64,000 nucleotides of DNA from Marsupella aquatica (taxonomy: Eukaryota; Marchantiophyta): NCBI GenBank assembly GCA_973895155.1, contig OZ316894.1, positions 9,486,001-9,550,000 of the forward strand, read 5' to 3'. Shown here piece after piece: positions 11,713-20,942 of this stretch (positions within the stretch are counted from its first letter, which is position 1; each line of letters begins with the position of its first letter). Under the pieces are notes generated by a model. The model ran no database searches. It saw only the letters and a list, made by a program, of their open reading frames with translations, and was not told the origin of the DNA. Both the position numbers and the translations under genes were made by a program.

Positions 11713-12459
11713 GTGAGAATCTTCCTGAAAATGGCGAGGACGAATCCCAAATGGGATACGGCGTATCCCATTTGGGATTCAACCTTCAAATGTCCAATTT
11801 TTGTTTCACTTTAGCTAAAAAAGGAGGTTGGATGCGATATGGGATACCCCGTATCCCATATCGCATCCAACCTCCGAATATGAAGTATCTTAGACTCCAA
11901 ATGTCAAAACCTCAACTTTGAATGCGAAATGGGATACGGCGTATCCCATTTGGGATTCACCCTTCAAATGTCCAGTTTTGATTTATCTTTAACTAAAAAG
12001 GGAGGTTGGATGTGAAGTGGGATACGGGGTATCCCATGTCGCATCCAACCTCCGAATATGAAGCATCTTAGACTCCAAATGTCAAAACCTCAACGTTGAA
12101 CGCAAAATGGGATACGACGTATTTCGTTTGGGATTCACTCTTCAAATGTCCAGTTTTGATTTGTCTTTAGCTAAAAAAGGAGGTTGGATGCGAAGTGGGA
12201 TACGAGGTATCCCATGTCGCATCCAACCTCCGAATATGAAGCATCTTAGACTCCAAATGTCAAAACCTCAACGTTGAATGCAAAATAGGATACGGCGTAT
12301 CCCGTTTGGGATTCACTCTTCAAATGTCCAGTTTTAATTTCTCTTTAGCTAAAAACGGAGGTTGGATGCGAAGTGGGATACGGGGTATCCCATGTGATAT
12401 TTACCTAGAGTTTTTTTGAATGATGGGAAAAACCTTATGGATTGTTGATTGTTTCGCAG
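11713..12459 (+). other. Putative 747-bp intron filled with palindromes
   Basis: The donor CAG|GTGAGA and the acceptor TTTCGCAG|GT bracket the 178-bp palindromic array. Upstream is a TATA box, downstream a short ORF and AATAAA. The intron is inferred from splice consensus alone. Confidence 0.45.
11743..12395. repeat. 178-bp tandem array with two palindromes per unit
   Basis: About 3.6 units start at 11751, 11929, 12107 and 12285, an exact 178-bp spacing. Each unit holds a short palindrome, GGGATACGGCGTATCCC with extended flanks, and a longer one whose arms run from GGAGGTTGGATGCG through GGGATAC to the inverse. In unit 1 the longer arms are about 25 bp and perfect around a 3-bp centre. A related single motif lies at about 11403-11425 before the TATA box. 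Divergence is concentrated in the palindromes of units 2-4. Confidence 0.9.
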
Positions 12460-12503
12460 GTGAAGTTCAACTAAACACGCACTGAAGCTCTTGCTGCCTT
12501 TCA

Positions 12504-12764
12504 GTGACCGACACCGACTCAAGCTTAAGCTTGCCTAGAAAAACCAAGTTTTCTCTTGTGAGTCTAATGGCGGTCCATAATCAAAATTGTGAGAAACGTG
12601 CTCGTCGATTGTATAAGCGATTAGTTGCACTCAAAGTTCTTCGTCCTGGATTAGGCACGCTATGGACGGGAGGCGTGGATCCACATGATAGTTTGAATCC
12701 ACTCCGAATAGAGTTTTGTGAAAAAATGAGGATGGAGTTCCGATTCGGTCGAGGATATGTTTGA
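12504..12764 (+). CDS. Small unrecognised ORF (86 residues) after the putative intron
   Basis: This is the only sizeable open frame in the putative second exon. The protein is basic (KRARRLYKRLVALKVLRPG) with no signal peptide, membrane segment or motif I recognise. It begins 45 bases after the acceptor and is followed by a 3' flank with AATAAA at 12976. It may be a real small protein, a relic, or chance; no function is assigned. Confidence 0.25.
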   Translation: MTDTDSSLSLPRKTKFSLVSLMAVHNQNCEKRARRLYKRLVALKVLRPGLGTLWTGGVDPHDSLNPLRIEFCEKMRMEFRFGRGYV

Positions 12765-12975
12765 GTGGTTATCTGCACTCTGTTAATTCTTCTTGTAATT
12801 ATTGTCGTGATGCCCAAAACAAATATCATCGATTGACATATTTGTGTTATCGGATTTGGAACGAAGATCCTTGGGTTAACTTATCGCGTTGAATCTTCTT
12901 GATTAGTGTGTAAGTGTTTAGGTGAACGTTCTTGGGTCAAACACTTTGTGAATATATTTTTCTTTTGATCAAAGA

Positions 12976-12981
12976 AATAAA
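12976..12981 (+). terminator. AATAAA polyadenylation signal
   Basis: AATAAA lies six bases before the TTTAGGG run, in a T-rich context with GTGAATATATTTTTCTTTTG just upstream. It fits the 3' end of the + strand unit that starts at the TATA box at 11587. Confidence 0.45.
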
Positions 12982-12986
12982 ATCAG

Positions 12987-13013
12987 TTTAGGGTTTAGGG
13001 TTTAGGGTTTAGG
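12987..13013 (+). repeat. Interstitial plant telomere repeat (TTTAGGG)
   Basis: Three perfect TTTAGGG units and a partial fourth. TTTAGGG is the Arabidopsis-type telomere repeat. It sits exactly between the AATAAA-bearing unit and the truncated left end of the Copia element, so it marks a junction. Confidence 0.85.
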
Positions 13014-13144
13014 ACAAAAACCAAACCGGTTTCCCTCTCTAACTAGAGCAAACCAGAACTAAGCCGTAGCCTAATACATAGGAATGAGGAAGAGCATATA
13101 TCAGTAATTACAATGAATGTTAAGAAACTCTACTTGTGATGCAA

Positions 13145-16100
13145 TTACAAAACCTGCAATACGTCACGATGTCTAGAGAAACTCTCCAAAGGAATCACTT
13201 TGGTAAATGCGTCAGCCGGGTTGAGTTTACCATCAATCTTGACTAGCTCAAACAAATTATCAGACACAGCCTGCCTGATAAAATGGTACCTAACATCAAT
13301 GTGCTTCACTCTGCTGTCCATCACCTGGTTCACAGCAAGGTGGAGCGCACTTTGACTATCACAATGGAGCTTCACATTCCCCTGTGGCAATCCCATTTCA
13401 GTGATAAGTCTATCCAACCAAATTGCTTCCTTTGTTGCTTCCGCAGCTGCAACATACTCCGCTTCTGTAGTAGACTGAGCAATACACTTCTGCAAAGTAG
13501 ACCTCCAACTTATGCATCCACCGCCAAGTGTGAACACGTATCCTGTTGTTGATCTCCTTCGGTCCAAATCTTGTCCATAGTCAGAATCAACATAGCCAAT
13601 CAATGATTTAGCATTCTTTGCATTCGCATCAAATAAAAGACCATGATCCATGGTACCCTTCAAGTACCTGATAATCCACTTCACTGCTTCCCAGTGTACC
13701 TTCCCTGGATTCGACATGTACCTGCTCACCTTGCCCATAGCTACCATGGCAAGATCAGGTCTAGTGCAAGTCATCAAATACATGAGACTCCCCACTGCCT
13801 TGTCATACGGAACCTTTGACATCAACCCCTTCTCTGTGTCATCCGTAGGACAGAACGCTGATGATAACTTGAAGTGTGGAGCCAACGGGGTACTTACTGG
13901 CTTGCTATTCCCCATGTTGAACCTTGCAATTACCTTCCTCGCATAACTGCTCTGCGTCAACCATAGCTTGCCAGCCTCCAAGTCCCTAGTGATCTCCATA
14001 CCCAAAATCCTCTTAGCTGGCCCTAAGTCCTTCATCTTAAACTCTACACTAAGCAGTGCCTTGAGCTTAACAATCTCAGACCTATCCTTGGCTGCAATTA
14101 GCATATCATCCACATAAAGTACTAAAACAATGAACCCAAAGACAACATTCTTTACCGGTTTCAAATACACACAAGGGTCAAATACACTTTTGTGAAAACC
14201 TTGTGACCGAATCCAATCGTCAAACCGCTTGTTCCACTGTCTTGGTGACTGCTTCAACCCATACAAGGATTTCAGCAATCTGCAAACCAATTCCTCCTGT
14301 CCTCTCTTCACAAAACCTAGCGGTTGTCTCATGAAGATCACCTCTTCCAATGTGCCATAGAGGAAAGCTGTGACAACATCCATCTGATCTAGCAGCAGAC
14401 CAAACATTACAACAAGTACACACAATAGTCGTATTGTAGAGTACTTAGCAACTGGTGAGAAGACCTCATTGTAATCCACACCTTTTTCTTGTGTGAATCC
14501 CTTTGCTACCAATCTAGCCTTGTAGACCTTCGATCCACCTCCTATGGAATTATCCTTCAGCTTGTAAATCCACTTGCTGTCCACCACTTGCTGACCCTTA
14601 GGCAGCTTAACAAGCTCCCAAGTTTTGTTGTCCTTTAGTGACTGCATCTCCGTTTGCATTGCTGCAGTCCACTTTTGCTTCTCCTTTGAAGCACTTGCCT
14701 CATGAAATGAAGAAGGTTCCCCTTCTTCCAAAATTAACGCATCACCCTCATCATCAGCTGTAAAATCATCCTCTTGCAGTTGAGATGAATCAACCCACTG
14801 TCCATACCTTGGTGGAGCGCGTACAGTGCGACCATATGTTCTTCTAGCCGATGACTCCGGTTGATCTGCGTGTGCTGGTACAATTTGAAGCTCAACAACA
14901 TCCACTTGCTGCTCACCAGCATCAACAAACTCCTCTGGTTCCTCTGGCACAGGAACCAGCTCCATAATTGGAGCAACTCTTTCTCTCCGGTCATGCACCT
15001 CATAACCAATCTCCCCCTCAACAAGATCCGGGATAGGAGATTTTCCTTTGTCAGTACGGGAGACCTGAGTATTCTCCCCCTCCTTCAATAATCTGGATTC
15101 ATTGAAGGAAACATCCCTACTGACAACGAGCTTACAGGCAATAGGATCCCATAGCCTATAGGCTTTCACACCACTCTGGTACCCAAGAAAAACACATTTT
15201 CTGGAGGTAGGATCCAACTTGGTCCTATTCTGCTTCGGTGTGAGAGCATATGCATCACTTCCAAAAACTACCAAGCCATGATAGTCTGCTTGCCGCTTAT
15301 AGCGCATCTCAAACGGCGTTTTGAAATTGATAGCACTAGAAGGAGAAAGATTTACCAAATAAGCTGCGGTATTGACAGCTTCTGCCCAAAATTCTTGTGG
15401 TAAATCTGATTGGCTCAACATACTCCGTGACCGCTCCAACAGTGTCCGATTGAGCCTCTCAACGACACCATTCTGCTGCGGAGTATAAACTATGGTGAGA
15501 TGGCGAGTTATCCCCTGTTCTGAACAGTACTCTTCAAATTCCATTGAAGTGTACTCCCCGCCGTTGTCTGACCTCAGATTCTTCACCCTTGTATCCAAAC
15601 ACTTGATCGTGTTTCCAATCTGATTCTCCACCTGGGCCTTCCACTTCTTAAAAATGGACAAGACATCAGACTTATGCGTCATGAAATAAATCCACACAAA
15701 TCTTGAGTAATCATCAATAAATGATACATAGTACAACTTTCCAGAGTGTGAGGGAGTCGGGGATGGACCCCACACGTCACTATGTATGTACTCAAGAACC
15801 GCTTTGGAACGATGAGTTCCAACACCAAAAGCACGACGATGCTGCTTTCCAAGAATGCAATGCTCACAAAACTCTAATTTACAAGATTGCAAATCAGAAA
15901 TGAGTCCATTCTTACGTAAGATAGCCAAACCCTTCTCACTCATGTGGCCTAGCCGTGAATGCCACAGTTGAGTCATCTCCTCGTGAGACTTGGTTACATT
16001 GGCCTCTCCACATACAGTATTGCCCTGTAACACATACAAATTCTTTTGTCTACTCCCCTTCAAAATCACTGTCTCTCTCGACCTGACTTGAAGTTCACCA

Positions 16101-16405
16101 TCAATAACGCTCCATTGATGACCATTTGAATCCAACACACCGAGTGAAATCAGATTCTTACGCATGCCAGGTACATACCTGACTCCGGACACTGTGCGCA
16201 CAGCGCCATCAAACATTTGAATCTTCACAGACCCAATTCCCTCAATTTGACAGGAGTGATCATTTCCCATCAGAACTGAACCGTTTGAAACAGAGTAAGA
16301 ACTGAAAAACTCATGAATGTAACAAATATGAAAAGAGCAAGCACAATCAAGAATCCACACATCATCTGCTCTCCTAGATGACGTGCACAGGGCATACCCC
16401 CGGCT
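13145..16405 (-). pseudogene. pol: Copia pol (protease-integrase-RT-RNase H)
   Basis: The frame is open from the TGA at 16406-16408 to the stop at 13145. Within the 1071 residues from 16360 the order is: protease (WILDCACSFHI, residues 2-12, with Cys where the family has Ser or Thr after the catalytic Asp); the GAG-pre-integrase zinc site (HSRLGH ... CEHC, about 130-170); integrase core (HSDVWGP, LRSDNGGEY, NGVVERLNRTL); RT (KARLVAKGFTQ, QMDVVTAFLYG, YVDDM); and RNase H (CISWRSTLQKCIAQST, STTEAEYVA, FTKVIP). The RT and RNase H are complete and look recently active, but pol cannot be translated with gag because of the stop. Confidence 0.92.
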
Positions 16406-17446
16406 TCATAAAACATACTCATCATTGAGTAAATCAGCTTCTCCATCAGCCCTAGCCACATTTGCCGATGAAGTTTCCGCTGCCTTTCCCTTACAGTCTC
16501 GCTTGAAGTGTCCAACTTGGTTGCACTTCCAACATGTCACCTGCCTCCTCTGAGGGGATTTACCCTTGGACTTAGATCTGGATTTAGATCTAAACTGGGT
16601 TTTACGGTCCCTAGTTGGTCGCTGCATACTCCTCCCACGGTTAACATTGAGGGCAGCACCAGATGATGAAGGCTGTGACGTGATGTGCATCTTCTGCTGA
16701 AGATCATCACTAAGCAGAGAACTTACCACGTCATTGTATGAAATGGTATCCCTATCACGATGCAACAACACTCGTGATAGGGACTGGTAAGATGGAGGCA
16801 ATGAACTAAGAAGCTGCAGAGCCTTCGTCTCATCATTTAAAGTCTCCCCAAGGTTTTCCAAGTCAACGACCATGTCGTTGAAAGCATCCACATGGTCTTG
16901 CAGCTTCGTACCAGATTCCTTCATCCTGAAACTCATCAGTTTGTAGGAAGTGTAGAGCCGGTTCAACAACTCCTTGCGGTGATACTTGCTCTACAATTCC
17001 GCAAACAAGGACATGCAATCCTTATGTGCACCCAACTGCTTGATGATGGGAGGCATGAGATAAAGTGTAACACACCACACTCCCTACTCCTGCATGCGGT
17101 CCCATTGTTTCTCATCAACATCGTCTTCACGAGGGCTCAGCAGTTGGCCCATCCCTGACGCATAAAGCACTCCCTTCACCTGCTTCTCCCATAGCAAGTA
17201 GTCAGAGCGTCCATCATACTTTGTCACTTCATACTTGGGTCCCCCAAGCTTGAAAGTCCCCATCTTCTTCTTTGGCACTACCATGAGCTCCGGTAGTAGT
17301 ACTGCTTCCTCCACCACACGCCGCACCGGTGATGGTATCGGTGTCACGTGCTCTTCCTCCTGCTCCTCTCTCTGCCCCTGAAACCTCCGCGGTGATCCTC
17401 GTGCTTCAAGTTCCACGTCTTCAAAAAACTCCTCCGAATCACTCAT
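16406..17446 (-). pseudogene. gag: Copia gag with in-frame stops
   Basis: Starts MSDSEEFFEDVELEARG at 17446 and runs in one frame to the TGA at 16406-16408. TAG codons interrupt it at 17084-17086 and 16991-16993. Gag features are YDGRSDYLLWEKQVK, the LYTSYKLMSFRM region and a CCHC zinc knuckle, CWKCNQVGHFKRDC (about 16545-16504), which binds RNA. The third stop falls where gag meets protease in the same frame, so a readthrough design is possible, but the other two stops favour decay. Confidence 0.85.
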
Positions 17447-18585
17447 ATGAGAAAATCACAAAAAATGTTGTTTTTCACAACTTCTCAAAAAACTCGAAAC
17501 TCAACACCGCCGCATAGCCCACAAAGCTAGGAGTCCAATACTGAAAACCGAAATCAAAATTGAAATTTGACGAAAAAGTTATTCAAATTTTGGTCGAAGT
17601 GGGTAAAACCTTGGGAAACTCCCCCGTTTTGACCACCTCAGGGAATAACCGAAATACCAAGTACAACCCATTGTCGGAATTGCGATGTGATTGGTGCACC
17701 GCGTTGCCAACTTCAATGGCTACGACCTCGCCAAAAAATAACCAAAAAAGTTACCGTTCGGCGGATGAAATCTTTGTCGGACGGTCAAAAAATAGCTCTC
17801 TGGTTTTTTGGAATATTTTATGACCCTTGTACAGGCCCTGTGGGAATTTTGGAAGAACAATTGAGGGGCTTACACGTGTCCTCGAACCCCCAAAACCCCC
17901 TACCACCCTTCGTCGTCGAAATCTGGTCGCGAGCGCAGAAAATACACACGACAGAATGTACCCCTCGACACCAAATGCAAGATATCTCACTCGGGTTTTG
18001 ACGAAATCAAGATCCAATTTCAGATTTGGAAACTAGACTCCGAGGCAGTGAAGATCGATATAAGAAGCACCCAAAACGAGGAAAGAACGAGTGAGAAAAA
18101 AATTGGTAAAGATGACAGATTTCTCTCAATTGCCATAGCCAATTTCGAATCAGTTTTTCAAAGAGAAAAAAATGGTACCTTGTCAACAACGAATGTTGAT
18201 CAATTGCACTTGGTGCCGTCACCAAGTCCAACAAGGTAATTGATTTTGCTTAGCCTTCCTCTTTGCATCAAAGAGCCAATCCCGGACTCAAAACAATCGT
18301 CTTGCCTCAATCTCTCCGTTGAGTCAAAACACTTGACGCTTCTCCCTCCGAGTCGATTGCCAACTTTCTTCACAAAATCCAGAATGACAAAAACTTAGAT
18401 CTCTCTGCACCACGAGCTCCGTTCAGTGATTTCTTCACACCGTTAGAAAGCTCTTGCCCTGATCTATCCGTTGAGCCCATAAACTCCAAGTTCCATGCAA
18501 CGGAACTCTGGGAAATCCACCGACACTCAACGCTGGAAAAACCGTCATGAAATCTCGTCACGAACACACGTCACCTCCCAAGCAT
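17447..18585 (-). other. Copia untranslated leader
   Basis: About 1.14 kb between the PBS and the gag ATG. I see no coding domain in either strand. Long leaders that carry packaging signals are common in Copia elements. Confidence 0.6.
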
Positions 18586-18598
18586 GCTCTGATACCAA
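18586..18598 (-). other. Primer binding site (initiator tRNA-Met type)
   Basis: On the minus strand the sequence is TTGGTATCAGAGC, the classic plant Copia PBS complementary to the 3' end of initiator tRNA-Met. It starts one base after the LTR end. Confidence 0.9.
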
Positions 18599-18599
18599 T

Positions 18600-19020
18600 T
18601 GTTGAGCATAGATGACGATCGCAATGGCAAGCCCATGAACCATCCAACGCACAATAGTCGACACAAGAGATACGTGGTTCACCTCCTTGAGGCTACGTCC
18701 ACGGGAACACACAAGAGAGCTTTACTGAACTCTAAGCCCGTCGGCTATACCGAGTCTCCACAGTGTAAGCTCTCCCTATCTCTCAAGTGGCTCCATAACA
18801 ATGAGCCTTGGTTCTACCTCTCCAAGCACACATGCCTCTTATGATATAGTGTGCAACTTAGTTGTACCTAACCACATAGTTGTATCTAATCACGTAGTTG
18901 TACCTAACCACATAGTTGTACCTAACCACGTAGTTATACCTAACCACGTAGTTGTACCAACCCACGTTGTTGTACCAACCACGTCATACCTAACCTAGAC
19001 GTAAGAGTAAATACCCAACA
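18600..19020 (-). repeat. Copia 5' LTR (421 bp)
   Basis: On the + strand it begins TGTTGAGCAT and ends ATACCCAACA, so it carries TG...CA ends with a 5-bp TGTTG/CAACA inverted terminus. The right neighbour is AAATG. A possible TATA-like element (CTATATCATAAG on the minus strand) lies near 18838-18851. The PBS abuts the other end. Confidence 0.88.
18857..18995 (-). promoter_or_regulatory. Tandem enhancer-like repeats in U3 of the LTR
   Basis: About seven degenerate copies of a roughly 18-20 bp motif, CCTAACCACGTAGTTGTA on the + strand, lie upstream of the TATA-like site on the transcribed strand. Repeated U3 motifs often act as retrotransposon enhancers; here that is inference. Confidence 0.6.
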
Positions 19021-19720
19021 AAATGAAGGTAACGCAGCTCGAATAGGATCTGGTAATGATGACCGCGCCGCGCGCAAATGAACCTGAAATGGGAGGGAAC
19101 CCTCCTCTACCTCCATGAGAGACGAAAGTAAAAAAGGTCGATCCTTAGTAAGAAAACGATCTGCCAACAATGAGAAGGCGGCCGCCCACGCACCCAAAAA
19201 GGCCAAAGGTGCAAGGCACTCAGTGGAAGTAAGCCCAAAACCACCGTGAGAAATAGGAAGACTGAGCTGTCGCTGAAGCCACGGAGATGAGAGCAAAGTA
19301 CTTGGCCCTAAAAGAGAAGCCAAAGTCTCACGAATGGAGACATCAAACGCTCGGAGATGTAGATACAGATCCTCCGTAGGGGGATGTGTCTGAGCCAAAT
19401 AGGACGCGCGAGGGTGGATGCATCGCAATAACAACCCAAATGCTGCCTGAGAATCTCCTAATTTAGGGAGCATAGGAGTAGGGGCTAAGGCAGCCTGTAG
19501 AGCGTCAGCAATGAAAGATGAGCAAAAGGAGGCGGTACTGACTGGGGAGCCAAGGACCCGAAGACCGTCGTTTGGACGTAAGAACCCAGGGGGAGGCGCA
19601 AGATCAAAGAGCCAAGAACAAAGGGAGGAAAGGGAAAAGGCCCCAAGAAAACCAAAGTGGTCCAACTAGCGAAAGAGTGCCCCACAACAACAGAGGAACA
19701 AAAAAACAAAGAACCCACAA
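19021..19720 (-). pseudogene. LINE-type reverse transcriptase C-terminal fragment
   Basis: The minus-strand frame from 19665 encodes GLRVLGSPV, LPKLGDSQAAFGLLLRC, HPRASYLAQTHPP and SLPISHGGFGLTS. Together these resemble the region after the catalytic core in non-LTR RT proteins. The frame is cut by the Copia LTR at 19020/19021. Upstream of 19665 the homologous frame seems shifted. No catalytic YxDD core is present in the window, so this is a fragment. Confidence 0.6.
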
Positions 19721-19800
19721 AGCCTATAAGATTAACACTCTATTATGTTGGGCAATGGACCGAAAAGCTTCATAGAGCTCCAGAGTAAATTACATAGGAT

Positions 19801-20218
19801 TATCACTGAAAAGCCTAGTAGAGCTAGGGAGTAAACTGATAGGAGTATCACCGAAAAAAGGAGCAAATAGAACCTAGAACTGAAAAGCATGGTAGAGCCC
19901 CATAAGTGAACTGCACTAGAGGGTCACAGGAAAAGGGGGCAAATGGAGAGGGGCAAATGAATGGTACTCTTGAAAATCTCATTTGCATGCTTTTTACCTA
20001 GAGCAAGAATATCACTGAAAAGCCTAGTAGAGCTAGGGAGTAAACTGGAGAGGAGCATCACCCAAAAAAGGGGCAAATGGAACCCAGAATTGAAAAGCCT
20101 GGTAGAGCCCCAAAAGTAAACTCCACTAGAGGGTCAGAGTAAAAGGGGGCAAATGGAGAGGGGGCAAATGATACTCTTGAAAATCCCATTTGCATGCTTT
20201 TTACCTAGAGCAAGAAAC
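19801..20218. repeat. Two-copy tandem repeat, 209-bp unit
   Basis: Copies run 19801-20009 and 20010-20218. Both start TATCACTGAAAAGCCTAGTA and end GCATGCTTTTTACCTAGAGC. Differences are mostly substitutions and 1-5 bp indels. Confidence 0.88.
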
Positions 20219-20885
20219 CAGTAGAGGAGCTGAGAGGGCATTCTGGAAAGATGAGATTGCTTCCATTTGTTAATGATTTCTGAGCGTTGGAAAGACAAAA
20301 ACTCCTCGAGTCCTTTGCTTTGCTCTGAGGCGATTTCGCTTTCTCTGCTGGGCGCTTTGTGAAGGATTGAATGCATGGCGGAATCACGAGTCGCGTTGTG
20401 ACGAAGATTGCCGTCCGGTTTGTAAATCGAATTTCTGTACCACACACTTGGCCTGCAGACTCGCTGATCCTCTCCTCTCCGAAGCCGACGCCCGGCGCGC
20501 AGATAATTATCCGCTGGGTCTGACTGTAAAGGAGGGCGGCAGGGAGGGAGCTTGTTGAGTCTGCATGGTTGCTGACTCTGAAAAGCTCGACGAACGGATT
20601 GAACCTCTGATACTCGCATGACATCGGAGGAGCAATTGCCAACCCTGCCGGATTCTTTGTTTCTTTGTTTTTTGAAAGAGGATTAGCAGCGCTCAGGCCC
20701 GAGAGGCTTGCCGTGTGTGTCTGTTGAACGATTCAGACGATCGAGCGATAGCTCAAGGACAATGTAGGTGGGATTTATTTGGATGAAACAATTGGACGTC
20801 GTGAGCCTTTTTTAGGATTGTTGCTGTAGATTGGATTTCTCAATTTCTGAATCGAAGTCGTTTGGCGGACTGAAATTGTAAGATC

Positions 20886-20888
<3 letters not shown>

Positions 20889-20938
<50 letters not shown>
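20889..20938 (+). repeat. (AG)n microsatellite ending at the start codon
   Basis: About 25 AG units run without interruption into the ATG at 20939. GA/CT tracts are common in plant 5' untranslated regions and can bind GAGA-factor-like BPC proteins. Here the tract replaces the usual sequence just before the start codon. Confidence 0.9.

Positions 20939-20942
<4 letters not shown>

Larger units (their letters stand above)
13014..19020 (-). mobile_element. Ty1/Copia LTR retrotransposon, left end truncated
   Basis: In minus-strand order: 5' LTR (18600-19020), primer binding site, a leader of about 1.1 kb (17447-18585), gag, and pol in Copia order (protease, integrase, RT, RNase H). No partner LTR follows pol; the sequence ends at the TTTAGGG run. 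gag and pol share one frame, interrupted by three stop codons. The insertion sits in a LINE fragment. Confidence 0.92.

Noticed and set aside
11375-11716. 113-codon frame spanning the TATA box
   Set aside because: It begins upstream of the promoter and runs over the splice donor, so it would not be the encoded product of that unit.
16406-16408. TGA between Copia gag and pol as a programmed readthrough site
   Set aside because: Two further stops in gag and the common C-to-T pattern make random decay the simpler explanation.
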